This document shows, one piece after another, positions 25,036 to 33,502 of a DNA stretch of 64,000 nucleotides. Source of the stretch: Paracoccaceae bacterium (GTDB lineage Bacteria > Pseudomonadota > Alphaproteobacteria > Rhodobacterales > Rhodobacteraceae); the NCBI GenBank assembly GCA_018222585.1, contig JAAFAB010000003.1, positions 623,781 to 687,780 on the forward strand, given 5' to 3'. The notes beneath the pieces are model-generated. The model worked only from the letters and a program-made list of their open reading frames with translations. It made no database searches and was not told the origin of the DNA. Positions within the stretch are counted from its first letter, which is position 1. The number at the start of each line of letters is the position of its first letter. A program made the position numbers and the translations under genes.

Positions 25036-26460
25036 ATGATCGACAGGCTGCGGGAAATTCTGGGCGCGGGGCAGGTGCTGACCGGCACCGAGGCCGAACC
25101 CTATGGCTGGGACTGGTCGCATGAGCATTTCGAGGCGCCGCTGGCGGTGGTCCGTCCGGGCTCGACCAAGGAGGTCTCGGCGGTGATGGCGTTGGCGCAT
25201 GAGACGGGCACGCCGGTGATCCCGCTGGGTGGCCGCACGGGGCTGGCCGGGGGCGGGCAGGGCGCGGGCGCGCTGGTCGTTTCGCTGGAGCGGATGAACC
25301 GCATCCACGAGATTCGTCCGGGCGCGCGCTCTGCCGTGGTCGAGGCCGGGGTGGTTATCGCCAAGCTGCACGAGGCCGTCGAGGACCACGGGCTGATCTT
25401 CCCGCTGACCTTCGGCGCCCGGGGCTCGGCGATGATCGGCGGGGCCTTGGCGACCAACGCGGGCGGCTCGAACGTGCTGCGCTACGGCAATACCCGCGAC
25501 CTGGTGCTGGGGATCGAGGCGGTTCTGGCCGATGGCACCGTGGTGGACCTGATGCAGGATCTGCACAAGAACAACTCGGGCTATGATCTGCGGCACCTGC
25601 TGATCGGGTCGGAGGGCACGCTGGCGGTGATCACCGGGGCCGTGCTGCGCCTGCGCCCGCAGCCCCGCGCCTATGCCACGGCGATGGTCGGGCTGAAGAC
25701 GCTGCCCCCGGCGCTGGACCTGCTGAACCGTCTGCAGGAGGCCACCGGCGGCGCCGTCGAGGCCTTCGAATACATGCCCGCCAGCTATGTCGACGACTAC
25801 CAGACGCTGCGCCCCGGCACCCGCGCCCCCTTCGAGGACCGGCACGAGGTCAACATCCTGTTGGAAATCGGCGCCCTCAGCCCCCGCGACTGCGTGGCGG
25901 GAGAGGACGGCGTGCTGCCGGTGGCGCTCTACCTCGAGGAGGTGCTGGGCCGGATGCTGGAGGACGGCGAGATCGACGACGCGGTGCTTGCGGCCTCCGA
26001 GGCGCAGCGACGCGAGATGTGGGCGCTGCGCGAGGCGGCCAGCGAAGTGGCCTCGATGCGGCCCGACCAGATCATCATGGATGTGGCCGTGCCGGTGGAC
26101 CGCGTGGCCGATTTCCTGGCCCGTGCCGACGAGGTGCTGGAAGGGCTGGCGCCGGGCTCTGCCACGTCCGTCGTGGCGCACCTGGGCGACGGCAATATTC
26201 ACTACACGATCTTTCCGACCCTGCCGAAGTCCGAAAAGGACCGCGTGGTCGAGGCGATCGAGGATATCGTCGCCGAGCTGCGCGGCGCCTTCTCGGCGGA
26301 ACATGGCGTCGGCACCCACAAGCTGAACACCATGGCACGGCGCAAGGACCCCGGCGCGCTGGCGGCGATGCGGGCGATCAAGGCGGCCCTTGATCCCAAG
26401 GGCATCCTGAACCCCGGAAAGCTGCTGCCCGCCCCCTCTGCCCCTGTTGCGAAGCCCTGA
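25036..26460 (+). CDS. FAD-linked 2-hydroxyacid dehydrogenase/oxidase (GlcD/D-lactate dehydrogenase type)
   Basis: A 474-residue VAO-family flavoprotein. The N-terminal FAD_binding_4 domain shows PVIPLGGRTGLAGGGQGAG, FPLTFGARGSAMIGGALATNAGGSNVLRYGNTRDLVLG and GYDLRHLLIGSEGTLAVITGA. The C-terminal FAD-oxidase domain ends with VVAHLGDGNIHYTIF and FSAEHGVGTHK, where His residues bind metal and substrate in this family. It oxidises a D-2-hydroxy acid (glycolate, D-lactate or D-2-hydroxyglutarate); no glcE/glcF neighbours are present, so D-lactate or D-2-hydroxyglutarate is more likely. GGGAGGGC lies before the ATG. Confidence 0.88.
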   Translation: MIDRLREILGAGQVLTGTEAEPYGWDWSHEHFEAPLAVVRPGSTKEVSAVMALAHETGTPVIPLGGRTGLAGGGQGAGALVVSLERMNRIHEIRPGARSAVVEAGVVIAKLHEAVEDHGLIFPLTFGARGSAMIGGALATNAGGSNVLRYGNTRDLVLGIEAVLADGTVVDLMQDLHKNNSGYDLRHLLIGSEGTLAVITGAVLRLRPQPRAYATAMVGLKTLPPALDLLNRLQEATGGAVEAFEYMPASYVDDYQTLRPGTRAPFEDRHEVNILLEIGALSPRDCVAGEDGVLPVALYLEEVLGRMLEDGEIDDAVLAASEAQRREMWALREAASEVASMRPDQIIMDVAVPVDRVADFLARADEVLEGLAPGSATSVVAHLGDGNIHYTIFPTLPKSEKDRVVEAIEDIVAELRGAFSAEHGVGTHKLNTMARRKDPGALAAMRAIKAALDPKGILNPGKLLPAPSAPVAKP

Positions 26461-26482
26461 GGCTTGGCTTAGATCGTCTGCC

Positions 26483-27001
26483 ATGAAACGCCCCATCCTG
26501 ATCCACCCCGACCCGCGTCTGAAGAAGGTCGCAACGCCCGTCGACGATATCTCGGACGAGCTGCGCAAGCTGTCGGATGACATGCTGGAAACCATGTACG
26601 ACGCGCCCGGCATCGGCCTGGCCGCGCCGCAGATCGGGATCCTGCAACGGCTGATCGTGCTGGATTGCGTCAAGGAAGAGGGCGAGGCGCCCCGCCCGCT
26701 GGTCATGTTCAACCCCGAGGTGCTCGCCGCCTCGGACGTGACCAGCACCTACGAGGAAGGCTGCCTGTCGATCCCCGAGCAATACGCCGAGGTGACCCGC
26801 CCCGCCGAGGTGACGGTGCGCTGGATGGACCGCGACGGCAACGCCCGCGAAGAGACCTTCGACAAGCTCTGGGCGACCTGCGTGCAGCACGAGATCGACC
26901 ACCTCGAGGGCAAGCTGTTCATCGACTACATCTCTCCGATGCGGCGCCAGATGATCACCCGCAAGAGCCAGAAGCTGAAGCGCGAGAGGGCGCGCGGCTG
27001 A
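26483..27001 (+). CDS. def: Peptide deformylase (copy 1, complete active site)
   Basis: A 172-residue deformylase that removes the N-formyl group from nascent proteins. All three catalytic motifs are intact: GIGLAAPQ (43-50), EEGCLSIP with the metal Cys94, and HEIDH (136-140) with the catalytic Glu. It is the first of three tandem deformylase-family genes joined by 1- and 4-base overlaps and followed by fmt. The ATG at 26483 is chosen by homology; the frame is open back to 26447. This copy is the most canonical and probably the essential one. Confidence 0.95.
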   Translation: MKRPILIHPDPRLKKVATPVDDISDELRKLSDDMLETMYDAPGIGLAAPQIGILQRLIVLDCVKEEGEAPRPLVMFNPEVLAASDVTSTYEEGCLSIPEQYAEVTRPAEVTVRWMDRDGNAREETFDKLWATCVQHEIDHLEGKLFIDYISPMRRQMITRKSQKLKRERARG

Positions 27002-27498
27002 TGGCGGTGATGAGGATCCTGCACTGGCCCGACCCTGTGCTGTCGACCATGGCCGGCCACATCGACCCCGGCGCCGACCTGCGCGCGCTGGTCGCGGACA
27101 TGTTCGACACGATGTATGCCGCGCCGGGCCGTGGCCTCGCCGGGCCGCAGGTTGGCGTGCTGAAGCGGCTCTTCGTCATGGATTGCACCTGGAAGGAGGG
27201 CGAGAAGTCGCCCCGCGCCTGCCTGAACCCGGTGATCACCTGGCGCTCCGAAGAGCTGGTAACCCGCGAGGAGGGCTGCCTGTCGATCCCCGGCGTGCTG
27301 GGCGAGGTCGCCCGCCCTGCCGAAGTGGTCATGCGCTGGCATGACGAGACCTGGGCGGAACACGAAGAGAAGCTGACGGGCTTCGAGGCCACCTGCGCCC
27401 AGCACGAGCTGGATCACCTCGATGGCCGGGTCTACCTGGATTACCTCTCGGACGGGCAGCGTACCGACCTTCTGGCCGCCTACGAGGCCGCGCGATGA
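27001..27498 (+). CDS. Peptide deformylase (copy 2)
   Basis: A 165-residue deformylase paralogue. Motif 2 (EEGCLSIP, Cys93) and motif 3 (HELDH, 135-139) are canonical, so metal binding and catalysis should be retained. Motif 1 is GRGLAGPQ where the standard is GxGLAAxQ, so an Ala has become Gly in the substrate-facing loop. The start overlaps the stop of copy 1 (TGATG); a second ATG three codons on (27010) is an alternative. It may have a different peptide preference from copy 1. That is inference. Confidence 0.88.
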   Translation: MAVMRILHWPDPVLSTMAGHIDPGADLRALVADMFDTMYAAPGRGLAGPQVGVLKRLFVMDCTWKEGEKSPRACLNPVITWRSEELVTREEGCLSIPGVLGEVARPAEVVMRWHDETWAEHEEKLTGFEATCAQHELDHLDGRVYLDYLSDGQRTDLLAAYEAAR

Positions 27499-27989
27499 CC
27501 GCGCGGACCTGCCTGCCCTGGCCCGACAAGCGCCTGCGCACCCCTGCCGCCGACGTGGCCGGGATCACCGACGAGGTGCGCGCCGTCTGGACCGACATGG
27601 TCGACACGATGGAGGCCATGCCCGGCGTCGGCCTTGCCGCGACTCAGATCGGCGTGATGCAGCGGCTGGCGGTGGTGGATGCCTCCGAGGAACGCGGCAA
27701 GGCGGTGCTGATGGCCAACCCCGAGGTACTGCATGCCTCCGTCCAGCTGCGCGAGCATGAAGAGGCCAGTCCGAACCTGCCCGGCGTCTCGGCGAAGATC
27801 TCTCGCCCGCGGGCGGTGACGGTGCGTTTCCTGAATGCCGAAGGCGAGATCGAGGAGAAGGATTTCGTCAGCCTCTGGGCGACCAGCGTGCAGCACCAGA
27901 TCGACCACCTGGCGGGGAAGATGTATTTCGACCACCTGAGCAAGATGAAGCGGGACATGCTGCTGCGCAAGGCGAAGAAGCTGCGCTGA
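27495..27989 (+). CDS. Peptide deformylase-like protein lacking catalytic residues (copy 3)
   Basis: A 164-residue deformylase-fold protein. Motif 1 is intact (GVGLAATQ, 44-51). In motif 2 the EEGCLSIP sequence is replaced by EEASPNLP, so the metal-binding Cys is Ser92. Motif 3 is HQIDH (134-138), where the catalytic Glu is Gln135. The two metal His residues remain, but with Cys and Glu both gone deformylase activity is unlikely. The frame is intact, has a normal ribosomal context and overlaps copy 2 by ATGA, so it is not a decaying pseudogene. It may regulate or bind formyl-peptides or the active copies. Confidence 0.88.
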   Translation: MTARTCLPWPDKRLRTPAADVAGITDEVRAVWTDMVDTMEAMPGVGLAATQIGVMQRLAVVDASEERGKAVLMANPEVLHASVQLREHEEASPNLPGVSAKISRPRAVTVRFLNAEGEIEEKDFVSLWATSVQHQIDHLAGKMYFDHLSKMKRDMLLRKAKKLR

Positions 27990-28047
27990 AGCGCCCCTTG
28001 CCGGTGCTGCGCCGGTGCATGTTTTTGGCAAGATGAAAGGCAGGGCG

Positions 28048-28962
28048 ATGCGCGTCATTTTCATGGGAACGCCCGAGTTCTCGGTGCCGGTGCTGGACGC
28101 GCTGGTCGAGGCGGGACACGAGATCGCTGCCGTCTACTGCCAGCCGCCCCGCCCCGCGGGCCGTGGCAAGAAGGACCGCCCGACCCCCGTTCATGCCCGC
28201 GCGCTGGAGCTGGGCCTTGAGGTGCGTCACCCGGTCCGCCTGAAGGGCGAGGACGAACAGGCGGCCTTTGCGGCGCTGAATGCCGACGTGGCCGTGGTCG
28301 TGGCCTACGGGTTGATCCTGCCCCAGCCGGTGCTGGATGCGCCGCGCTTCGGCTGCCTCAACATCCACGCCTCGCTGCTGCCGCGCTGGCGTGGCGCCGC
28401 GCCGATCCACCGGGCGATCCTCTCGGGCGATGCCGAAACCGGGATCTGCATCATGCAGATGGAAGCCGGTCTGGATACCGGCCCCGTGCTGCTGCGCGAG
28501 GCGACCCCGATCGGCGCCGAAGAGGTGACGTCGGAACTGCATGACCGCCTCTCGGCCCTGGGCGCGCGGATGATCACGGAGGCGCTGGCCCGCCTGCCCG
28601 AGCTGGACCCGCAGGCGCAACCCGAAGAGGGCGTCACCTACGCCACCAAGATCGACAAGGCCGAGGCGCAGCTGGATTTCACCCGCTCTGCCGAAGAGGT
28701 CGACCGGCAGATCCGCGGCCTGTCTCCCTTCCCCGGCGCCTGGGTCGAACACGACGGCCAGCGGCTGAAACTGCTGGCCTCGCGGCTGGCCCCGGGGCAG
28801 GGTGCGCCGGGAGAGGTGCTGGAGACTGAGGGGCTTGTCGTGGCCTGCGGCTCGGGTGCCGTGGAACTGCTGAAACTGCAACGCGCGGGCAAGGGGGCAC
28901 AGGAGGCAGAGATCTTCCTGCGTGGCCATCCCCTGCCCGCAGGCACGAAACTGGGAGCCTGA
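28048..28962 (+). CDS. fmt: Methionyl-tRNA formyltransferase
   Basis: A 304-residue enzyme that formylates Met-tRNA(fMet) using 10-formyl-THF. It begins [19 protein letters not shown], has [22 protein letters not shown] (the SLLP and active-site Asn-His region) and METG-type [12 protein letters not shown]. The C-terminal OB domain follows from about residue 205. The start at 28048 has AAAGG 7 bases upstream; in-frame ATGs at 28015 and 28033 are less likely. It lies 58 bases after the third deformylase gene, the usual functional pairing of formylation and deformylation. Confidence 0.95.
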   Translation: MRVIFMGTPEFSVPVLDALVEAGHEIAAVYCQPPRPAGRGKKDRPTPVHARALELGLEVRHPVRLKGEDEQAAFAALNADVAVVVAYGLILPQPVLDAPRFGCLNIHASLLPRWRGAAPIHRAILSGDAETGICIMQMEAGLDTGPVLLREATPIGAEEVTSELHDRLSALGARMITEALARLPELDPQAQPEEGVTYATKIDKAEAQLDFTRSAEEVDRQIRGLSPFPGAWVEHDGQRLKLLASRLAPGQGAPGEVLETEGLVVACGSGAVELLKLQRAGKGAQEAEIFLRGHPLPAGTKLGA

Positions 28963-28963
28963 G

Positions 28964-29647
28964 ATGCTGCGATCCGAGGTCAACGAGCTTATCCGCGAAG
29001 GCGACGCCTTCTTCCGGCAATACGGCTTCACCCTGCCGCCCTTCGCCTACTGGAGCCCGGAAGAGTTCCGCGCCCGCAAGGCCGAGGCCGGTCTGATCGT
29101 CGAGCAGGGGCTGGGCTGGGACGTCACCGACTACGGGGACGGACATTATGACACGCTGGGCCTGTTCCTGTTCACCGTGCGCAACGGCAATGCGGCGGAC
29201 CTGGGCAACCCGAAGGGTGGCCGGGTCTATGCCGAGAAGCTGCTGATCTCGGGCGACGAGCAGATCTCTCCGATGCACCGCCATATCGTGAAGACCGAGG
29301 ACATCATCAACCGTGGCGGCGCGCCGCTGGTGCTGGAGCTGTGGATGGACGGGCCCGAGGGCATCGACCGCGCGGCGCCGGTGCGGGTGATGACCGACGG
29401 GCTGTGGCGAGAGCTGCCCGCCGGCGGCAAGCTGAAGCTGATGCCGGGCGAGAGCGTGACCCTGACGCCGGACATCTGGCACGCCTTCTGGGGCGAGGGC
29501 GGCCGGGTCTGCATCGGCGAGGTCTCGACGGTCAACGACGACCGGACGGACAATATCTTCGAGGCACCCATCGGGCGGTTCTCCAGCATCGAGGAAGACA
29601 GCGACCCGCTGCACCTGCTGGTCTCGGACTACGACGCCAGGCTCTGA
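28964..29647 (+). CDS. D-lyxose-isomerase-like cupin protein
   Basis: A 227-residue single-domain cupin. SPMHRHIVKTEDIINRGGAPLVLELW (about residues 102-127) supplies the His-x-His and Glu metal ligands and the EDIINRGGG-like signature of D-lyxose/D-mannose isomerases. PDIWHAFWGE supplies the third His. The predicted reaction is ketose-aldose isomerisation (D-lyxose to D-xylulose or D-mannose to D-fructose) with Mn2+. The ATG follows the fmt stop by one base with GGGAG upstream, so it is expressed with fmt, an unusual partner for a sugar enzyme. Confidence 0.82.
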   Translation: MLRSEVNELIREGDAFFRQYGFTLPPFAYWSPEEFRARKAEAGLIVEQGLGWDVTDYGDGHYDTLGLFLFTVRNGNAADLGNPKGGRVYAEKLLISGDEQISPMHRHIVKTEDIINRGGAPLVLELWMDGPEGIDRAAPVRVMTDGLWRELPAGGKLKLMPGESVTLTPDIWHAFWGEGGRVCIGEVSTVNDDRTDNIFEAPIGRFSSIEEDSDPLHLLVSDYDARL

Positions 29648-29682
29648 GGTCTGAGGGCGGGGAAGGTGGATTGCCATTCACC

Positions 29683-29710
29683 CTGCGCCCAGGGCTTGAC
29701 CTGGGCGCAG
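29683..29710. terminator. Strong hairpin between the isomerase gene and rnhA
   Basis: CTGCGCCCAGG, a six-base loop and CCTGGGCGCAG make a perfect 11-pair stem between two convergent genes. There is no T-run on either side, so it is either a factor-dependent termination or RNA-stabilising hairpin rather than a classic intrinsic terminator. Confidence 0.5.
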
Positions 29711-29789
29711 AAGCGGCCGAAGGCGTGGCGCCACCCCCACGCGTCGGGTGGGTGCCAACCCACCTCAGGCCTCTCGTGCCGCGCAGACC

Positions 29790-30242
29790 TCAGCCCTTGA
29801 ACGGTGCCATCCCGGCCCGCGCCAGCTCATCGGCGCGTTCGTTCTCCGGGTGGCCGGCATGGCCCTTGACCCATTCCCAGGTCACCTGGTGGCGCCTGGC
29901 GGCCTCGTCCAGCTGCTGCCACAGCTCGGCATTCTTCACCGGCTTCTTGGCTGCAGTCTTCCAGCCGTTCCGCTTCCAGCCGTGAATCCAGCCCGTCACG
30001 CCGTTCTTAACGTACTGGCTGTCTGTCACCACGGTGATTTCCGTCGGGCGGCCGAGCGCCTCGAGCGCGGAGATCGCCGCCAGAAGCTCCATCCGGTTGT
30101 TGGTGGTATTGGCCTCGCCGCCCTTCAGCTCGCGTTCCTTGAGAACGCTGTCACCCTCCCGCGCCTGCATCAGCACGCCCCAGCCCCCCGGGCCGGGATT
30201 GCCCGAACAGGCGCCATCGGTGAAGGCGTAGAACTTGGCCAT
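29790..30242 (-). CDS. rnhA: Ribonuclease HI
   Basis: A 150-residue RNase H that degrades RNA in RNA-DNA hybrids. [16 protein letters not shown] gives catalytic Asp8, [13 protein letters not shown] gives the Glu, [11 protein letters not shown] gives the second Asp, and [18 protein letters not shown] supplies the His and last Asp of the DEDD site. Length is the family norm. It is transcribed towards the isomerase gene. No partner gene is adjacent. Confidence 0.96.
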   Translation of the reverse strand: MAKFYAFTDGACSGNPGPGGWGVLMQAREGDSVLKERELKGGEANTTNNRMELLAAISALEALGRPTEITVVTDSQYVKNGVTGWIHGWKRNGWKTAAKKPVKNAELWQQLDEAARRHQVTWEWVKGHAGHPENERADELARAGMAPFKG

Positions 30243-30564
30243 GGGAACCTCCGTGAAAACTCAGGCGTGACACCATGTGGCGGGGCGAAGGTCAAGGGAT
30301 ACCGCCCGGGCCGGGCGGTTGCCTCCGGCGGGAGTACTTTCAGCCTGGTGATGATGCAGGAGGTGGATCTTTCCGGGCGACCTACTTTCGCCTTCGGGAG
30401 CGTGCCACGCTCTCATTGCAAAAGGAGGCCACGAGAAGGGCCCGACCCTCTTCATCATCACCAGGCTGAAAATACTCCGGGGGAGGCCGCGTCAGCGGGC
30501 GGGGGCAGAGCCCCCTCTGCTGCGACCTGTCGCCCAGACGCGACGAGGGCGGAGCCCCCACCCG
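30243..30564. other. Intergenic region with a large inverted repeat
   Basis: These 322 bases between rnhA and ispH are occupied mainly by repeat copy A (30321-30515). A small palindrome, ACCGCCCGG-GCC-GGGCGGT, lies at 30301-30319. The rnhA promoter must be in the first 80 bases on the minus strand. No gene is seen. Confidence 0.7.
30321..30515. repeat. Intergenic palindromic repeat, copy A
   Basis: The left arm starts GCCTCCGGCGGGAGTACTTT and continues CAGCCTGGTGATGATG (30321-30356). It is the near-perfect reverse complement of the right arm (about 30453-30487), which ends GCTGAAAATACTCCGGGGG. The arms are about 35 bases and enclose about 96 bases. A second GC hairpin GGGGGCAGAGCCCCC follows at 30501-30515. 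The right-arm core and the GC hairpin recur at 38932-39055 and 52553-52660. Confidence 0.85.
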
Positions 30565-31530
30565 TCAGGCCGGTTGGCGCAGCACCCGGGGGACCTTGAA
30601 TTCGACGTTCTCTTTCGCGGTCTCGACCATTTCCTCGGTGACGTCGTAGCGGGCTTTCAGCGCGTCGATGACCTCGTTCACCAGCACTTCGGGGGCCGAG
30701 GCGCCGGCGGTGATGCCGATCGAACGGATGCCTTCGAGGGCGCGCCAGTCGATGTCGGTGGCGCGCTGGACAAGCTGGGCATAGGGGCAGCCCTGGCGCG
30801 CGGCGACTTCCACCAGGCGGCGGGAGTTCGACGAATTGGGCGCGCCGACCACCAGCATGGCGTCGATCTTGCCTGCCATGGCCTTCACCGAGTCCTGGCG
30901 GTTGGTGGTGGCGTAGCAGATGTCTTCCTTGTGCGGCCCGACGATGGCCGGGAAACGCGCCTGCAGGGCGGCGACGATGCCCTTGGTGTCATCCACCGAA
31001 AGGGTTGTCTGGGTGACGAAGGCCAGTTGCTCGGGGTTGCGCACGGCCAGCGTTTCCACGTCGGCCTCGGTTTCGACCAGAAGGACTTCGCCTTCGGGCA
31101 GCTGGCCCATGGTGCCGATTGTCTCGGGGTGGCCGGCATGGCCGATCATGACGATCTGCAGGCCGTCCTCAGAGTGCCGCTCGGCCTCGATATGGACCTT
31201 GGAGACCAGCGGGCAGGTGGCGTCGACGTAGACCATCTCGCGCCGCGCGGCCTCGGCGGGTACGGCCTTGGGCACGCCATGGGCCGAGAAGATCACCGGG
31301 CGGTCCGGCGGGCATTCGTCCAGCTCTTCCACGAAGATGGCGCCCTTGTCGCGCAGCCCGTCGACGACGAACTTGTTGTGCACGATCTCGTGGCGGACGT
31401 AGACCGGGGCGCCCCATTTCTCCAGCGCCATCTCGACGATCTTGATGGCACGGTCGACACCGGCGCAGAAGCCGCGGGGCGCGGCCAGGTAGAGCGTCAG
31501 CGGTGGTTTGGGCGTGGCGGGGGCGTTCAT
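30565..31530 (-). CDS. ispH: 4-hydroxy-3-methylbut-2-enyl diphosphate reductase
   Basis: A 321-residue iron-sulfur enzyme, the last step of the MEP isoprenoid pathway, giving IPP and DMAPP. The three cluster cysteines are in RGFCAGV (Cys22), DATCPLV (Cys106) and [11 protein letters not shown] (Cys205). EIVHNKFVV and HGHAGHPE-type ([15 protein letters not shown]) blocks bind substrate. The ATG at 31530 has GAGGA 9 bases upstream; an ATG at 31563 in the same frame is an alternative with a weaker context. It is a single-gene unit here. Confidence 0.96.
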   Translation of the reverse strand: MNAPATPKPPLTLYLAAPRGFCAGVDRAIKIVEMALEKWGAPVYVRHEIVHNKFVVDGLRDKGAIFVEELDECPPDRPVIFSAHGVPKAVPAEAARREMVYVDATCPLVSKVHIEAERHSEDGLQIVMIGHAGHPETIGTMGQLPEGEVLLVETEADVETLAVRNPEQLAFVTQTTLSVDDTKGIVAALQARFPAIVGPHKEDICYATTNRQDSVKAMAGKIDAMLVVGAPNSSNSRRLVEVAARQGCPYAQLVQRATDIDWRALEGIRSIGITAGASAPEVLVNEVIDALKARYDVTEEMVETAKENVEFKVPRVLRQPA

Positions 31531-31704
31531 CGGTTCAGATCCTCGGGCGTCTCCTGCTGGCACACAGGTAGGGTTTTCGGCGCCCGAGGTCCAGAGCGGC
31601 CCTTGCGGGTGGTCACGGGTGGGCCCGGCCGTCCCCCGGGACGGGGTGGCCGGGTGCGGCGGCGGGATGGGACGCCTCGCGCGGGTCCCGCCTCGTGACG
31701 GAGG

Positions 31705-32274
31705 TCAGACCGTGGCGCGGCTGGAGCTGCGATCCTCGGTGGTTTCGCGCGGCGGGCGTCCGATGACTTCGCGCAGCTCGTCGAGCTCGATGAAGTTGTC
31801 GGCCTGGCGGCGCAGCTCGTCGGCGATCATCGGCGGCTGGCTGCGGATGGTCGAGACCACCGAGACCCGCACGCCCTGACGTTGCAGGCTTTCCACCAGC
31901 GGTCGGAAGTCGCCATCGCCGGAGAACAGCACGATGTGATCGACGCGGGGCGCCAGTTCCATGGCATCGACCGTCAGCTCGATATCCATGTTGCCCTTCA
32001 CCTTGCGACGACCCTGGCTGTCAGTGAATTCCTTGGCCGGTTTGGTCACCATGGTGAAGCCGTTGTAATGCAGCCAGTCCACCAGGGGGCGGATCGGCGA
32101 ATACTCGTCATTCTCCAGCAGCGCGGTGTAGTAGAAGGCCCGCAACAGCTTGCCGCGACGCATGAATTCCTGTCGAAGGAGTTTGTAGTCGATGTCGAAC
32201 CCGAGCGCCTTCGCGGCGGCGTAGAGGTTGGACCCGTCTATGAACAGCGCAAGCCGTTCGTCTTTGTAGAACAT
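31705..32274 (-). CDS. NYN domain (LabA/DUF88) protein, predicted RNase
   Basis: A 189-residue NYN-domain protein. LALFIDGSNLYAAAKALG (first Asp), FYYTALLENDEYSPIRPLVDWLHYNGF, KGNMDIELTVDAMELA and VLFSGDGDFRPLVESLQRQGVRVSVVST give the four acidic residues of the PIN-like active site. It is probably a metal-dependent ribonuclease. The C-terminal 25 residues are charged and low in complexity. The ATG at 32274 is preceded by GGAAAGG; a TTG one codon earlier is possible. It diverges from folK across 111 bases. Confidence 0.9.
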   Translation of the reverse strand: MFYKDERLALFIDGSNLYAAAKALGFDIDYKLLRQEFMRRGKLLRAFYYTALLENDEYSPIRPLVDWLHYNGFTMVTKPAKEFTDSQGRRKVKGNMDIELTVDAMELAPRVDHIVLFSGDGDFRPLVESLQRQGVRVSVVSTIRSQPPMIADELRRQADNFIELDELREVIGRPPRETTEDRSSSRATV

Positions 32275-32385
32275 CAAAAAACCTTTCCAATTTCACTGCC
32301 CGGATCCAAAGAGGGAGAGTGAGACCCGACCCGGAACAGATCCTTGAAAATAAATGTTGCCAAAGGATGCATCAAGTGACGGACC

Positions 32386-32976
32386 ATGTCCAAACATTCA
32401 CATGACACTAACGTTAACCGGCATTTTCTCGTCGCTTTGGGCGGAAATCTCGAGCCGACGCTGGTTGGCACCGCGGAAATCCTGCGCTCTGCCCTGCGCA
32501 GCCTGGGCGAGGAGCCGGCGCGAATCACCCGCATGAGTCGTTTCTTCCGCAGCCCGGCCTTTCCCGCCGGGTCGGGCCCGGACTACGTGAATGCCGCCGT
32601 CTCGCTGGTCAGCCCGGAGACACCGCAGACGCTTCTGGCGCGGCTGCACCAGATCGAGGCGGACCACGGGCGCGAGCGCAAAAGCCGTTGGGGGGCAAGA
32701 GTTCTCGATCTCGACCTGCTGGCCTGCGGCGATCAGGTGCTGCCTGATGCGGCAACCCAGGCCGCCTGGCGCGCCCTGCCGCTGGACCAGCAGATGACGC
32801 GTGCGCCCGAGGGGCTGATCCTGCCCCACCCCCGGCTGCAGGACCGCGCCTTCGTGCTGGTCCCCCTGGCCGAGGTGGCGCCGGACTGGGTGCATCCCTT
32901 GCTTCACAAGAGCGTCACGGAGATGTGCGGGGATTTGCCGCAGACAGATCGTGCGGCGCTCTCCCCCTTGCCCTAG
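32386..32976 (+). CDS. folK: 2-amino-4-hydroxy-6-hydroxymethyldihydropteridine diphosphokinase
   Basis: A 196-residue HPPK that transfers pyrophosphate from ATP to the pterin in folate synthesis. FLVALGGNLEP opens the fold, RFFRSPAFPAGSGPDYVNAAVSL follows, and KSRWGARVLDLDLLACG and LPHPRLQDRAFVLVPLAEVAPDW are the signature blocks. The first dozen residues (MSKHSHDTNVNRH) are a short His-rich extension. No other folate gene is nearby. Confidence 0.94.
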   Translation: MSKHSHDTNVNRHFLVALGGNLEPTLVGTAEILRSALRSLGEEPARITRMSRFFRSPAFPAGSGPDYVNAAVSLVSPETPQTLLARLHQIEADHGRERKSRWGARVLDLDLLACGDQVLPDAATQAAWRALPLDQQMTRAPEGLILPHPRLQDRAFVLVPLAEVAPDWVHPLLHKSVTEMCGDLPQTDRAALSPLP

Positions 32977-33000
32977 GCTGGTGTCCTGGGGAGAATCGAC

Positions 33001-33029
33001 TTGTCAACAAGGGGCGGAGCGCATAGAAA
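33001..33029 (+). promoter_or_regulatory. Candidate rpoZ promoter
   Basis: TTGTCA (33001-33006), a 17-base spacer and TAGAAA (33024-33029) lie 53 bases before the rpoZ ATG. Both hexamers match sigma-70 consensus at four or five positions. It would drive rpoZ and the downstream (p)ppGpp synthetase gene. Confidence 0.55.
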
Positions 33030-33081
33030 CACGCTCTCAACCTCATCTCAGTAAGCTTGGTTCAAGCAGCAGGAGAGCCCG

Positions 33082-33438
33082 ATGGCCCGCGTTACCGTTG
33101 AAGATTGCGTCGACAAGGTTCCGAACCGGTTCGAACTGGTCATGCTGGCCGCACATCGTGCCCGTGAAGTCAGCTCCGGCTCGCAGATCACCGTGGACCG
33201 CGACAACGACAAGAACCCTGTCGTCGCCCTGCGCGAGATCGCCGAAGAGACCCAGTCGGCCGACGAGCTGCGCGAGCGTCTGATCGAATCGCATCAGACC
33301 CAGATCGAGGTCGACGAACCCGAAGAGGACAGCATGGCGCTGCTCATGGGGGCCGAGGCGGCGGACAAGCCGGCCGAGGACGACATGAGCGAGGAAAAGC
33401 TGCTGCGCGCCCTCGTCGAGGCACAGCGTCAGGACTGA
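33082..33438 (+). CDS. rpoZ: RNA polymerase omega subunit
   Basis: A 118-residue omega subunit that helps assemble RNA polymerase and, in proteobacteria, forms part of a ppGpp site. [29 protein letters not shown] is the conserved core, followed by [16 protein letters not shown]. The acidic C-terminal tail (from about residue 80) is typical of alphaproteobacteria. The (p)ppGpp enzyme gene follows on the same strand, as in many proteobacteria. GCAGGAGAG lies before the ATG. Confidence 0.97.
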   Translation: MARVTVEDCVDKVPNRFELVMLAAHRAREVSSGSQITVDRDNDKNPVVALREIAEETQSADELRERLIESHQTQIEVDEPEEDSMALLMGAEAADKPAEDDMSEEKLLRALVEAQRQD

Positions 33439-33502
33439 GGCGGACCGAATGACCCCCCGAGATGCCGATGCGACCGGCGGGTCGCGCAAGGAAGAGGGGG
33501 AT

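Noticed and set aside
27495-27989. Deformylase copy 3 as a pseudogene
   Set aside because: The frame is complete, coupled to copy 2, and the rest of the fold is conserved, which suggests function rather than decay.
30321-30515. Repeat copy A as an insertion sequence
   Set aside because: It has no transposase, no visible target duplication, and other copies vary in loop length. It fits a non-coding palindromic element better.
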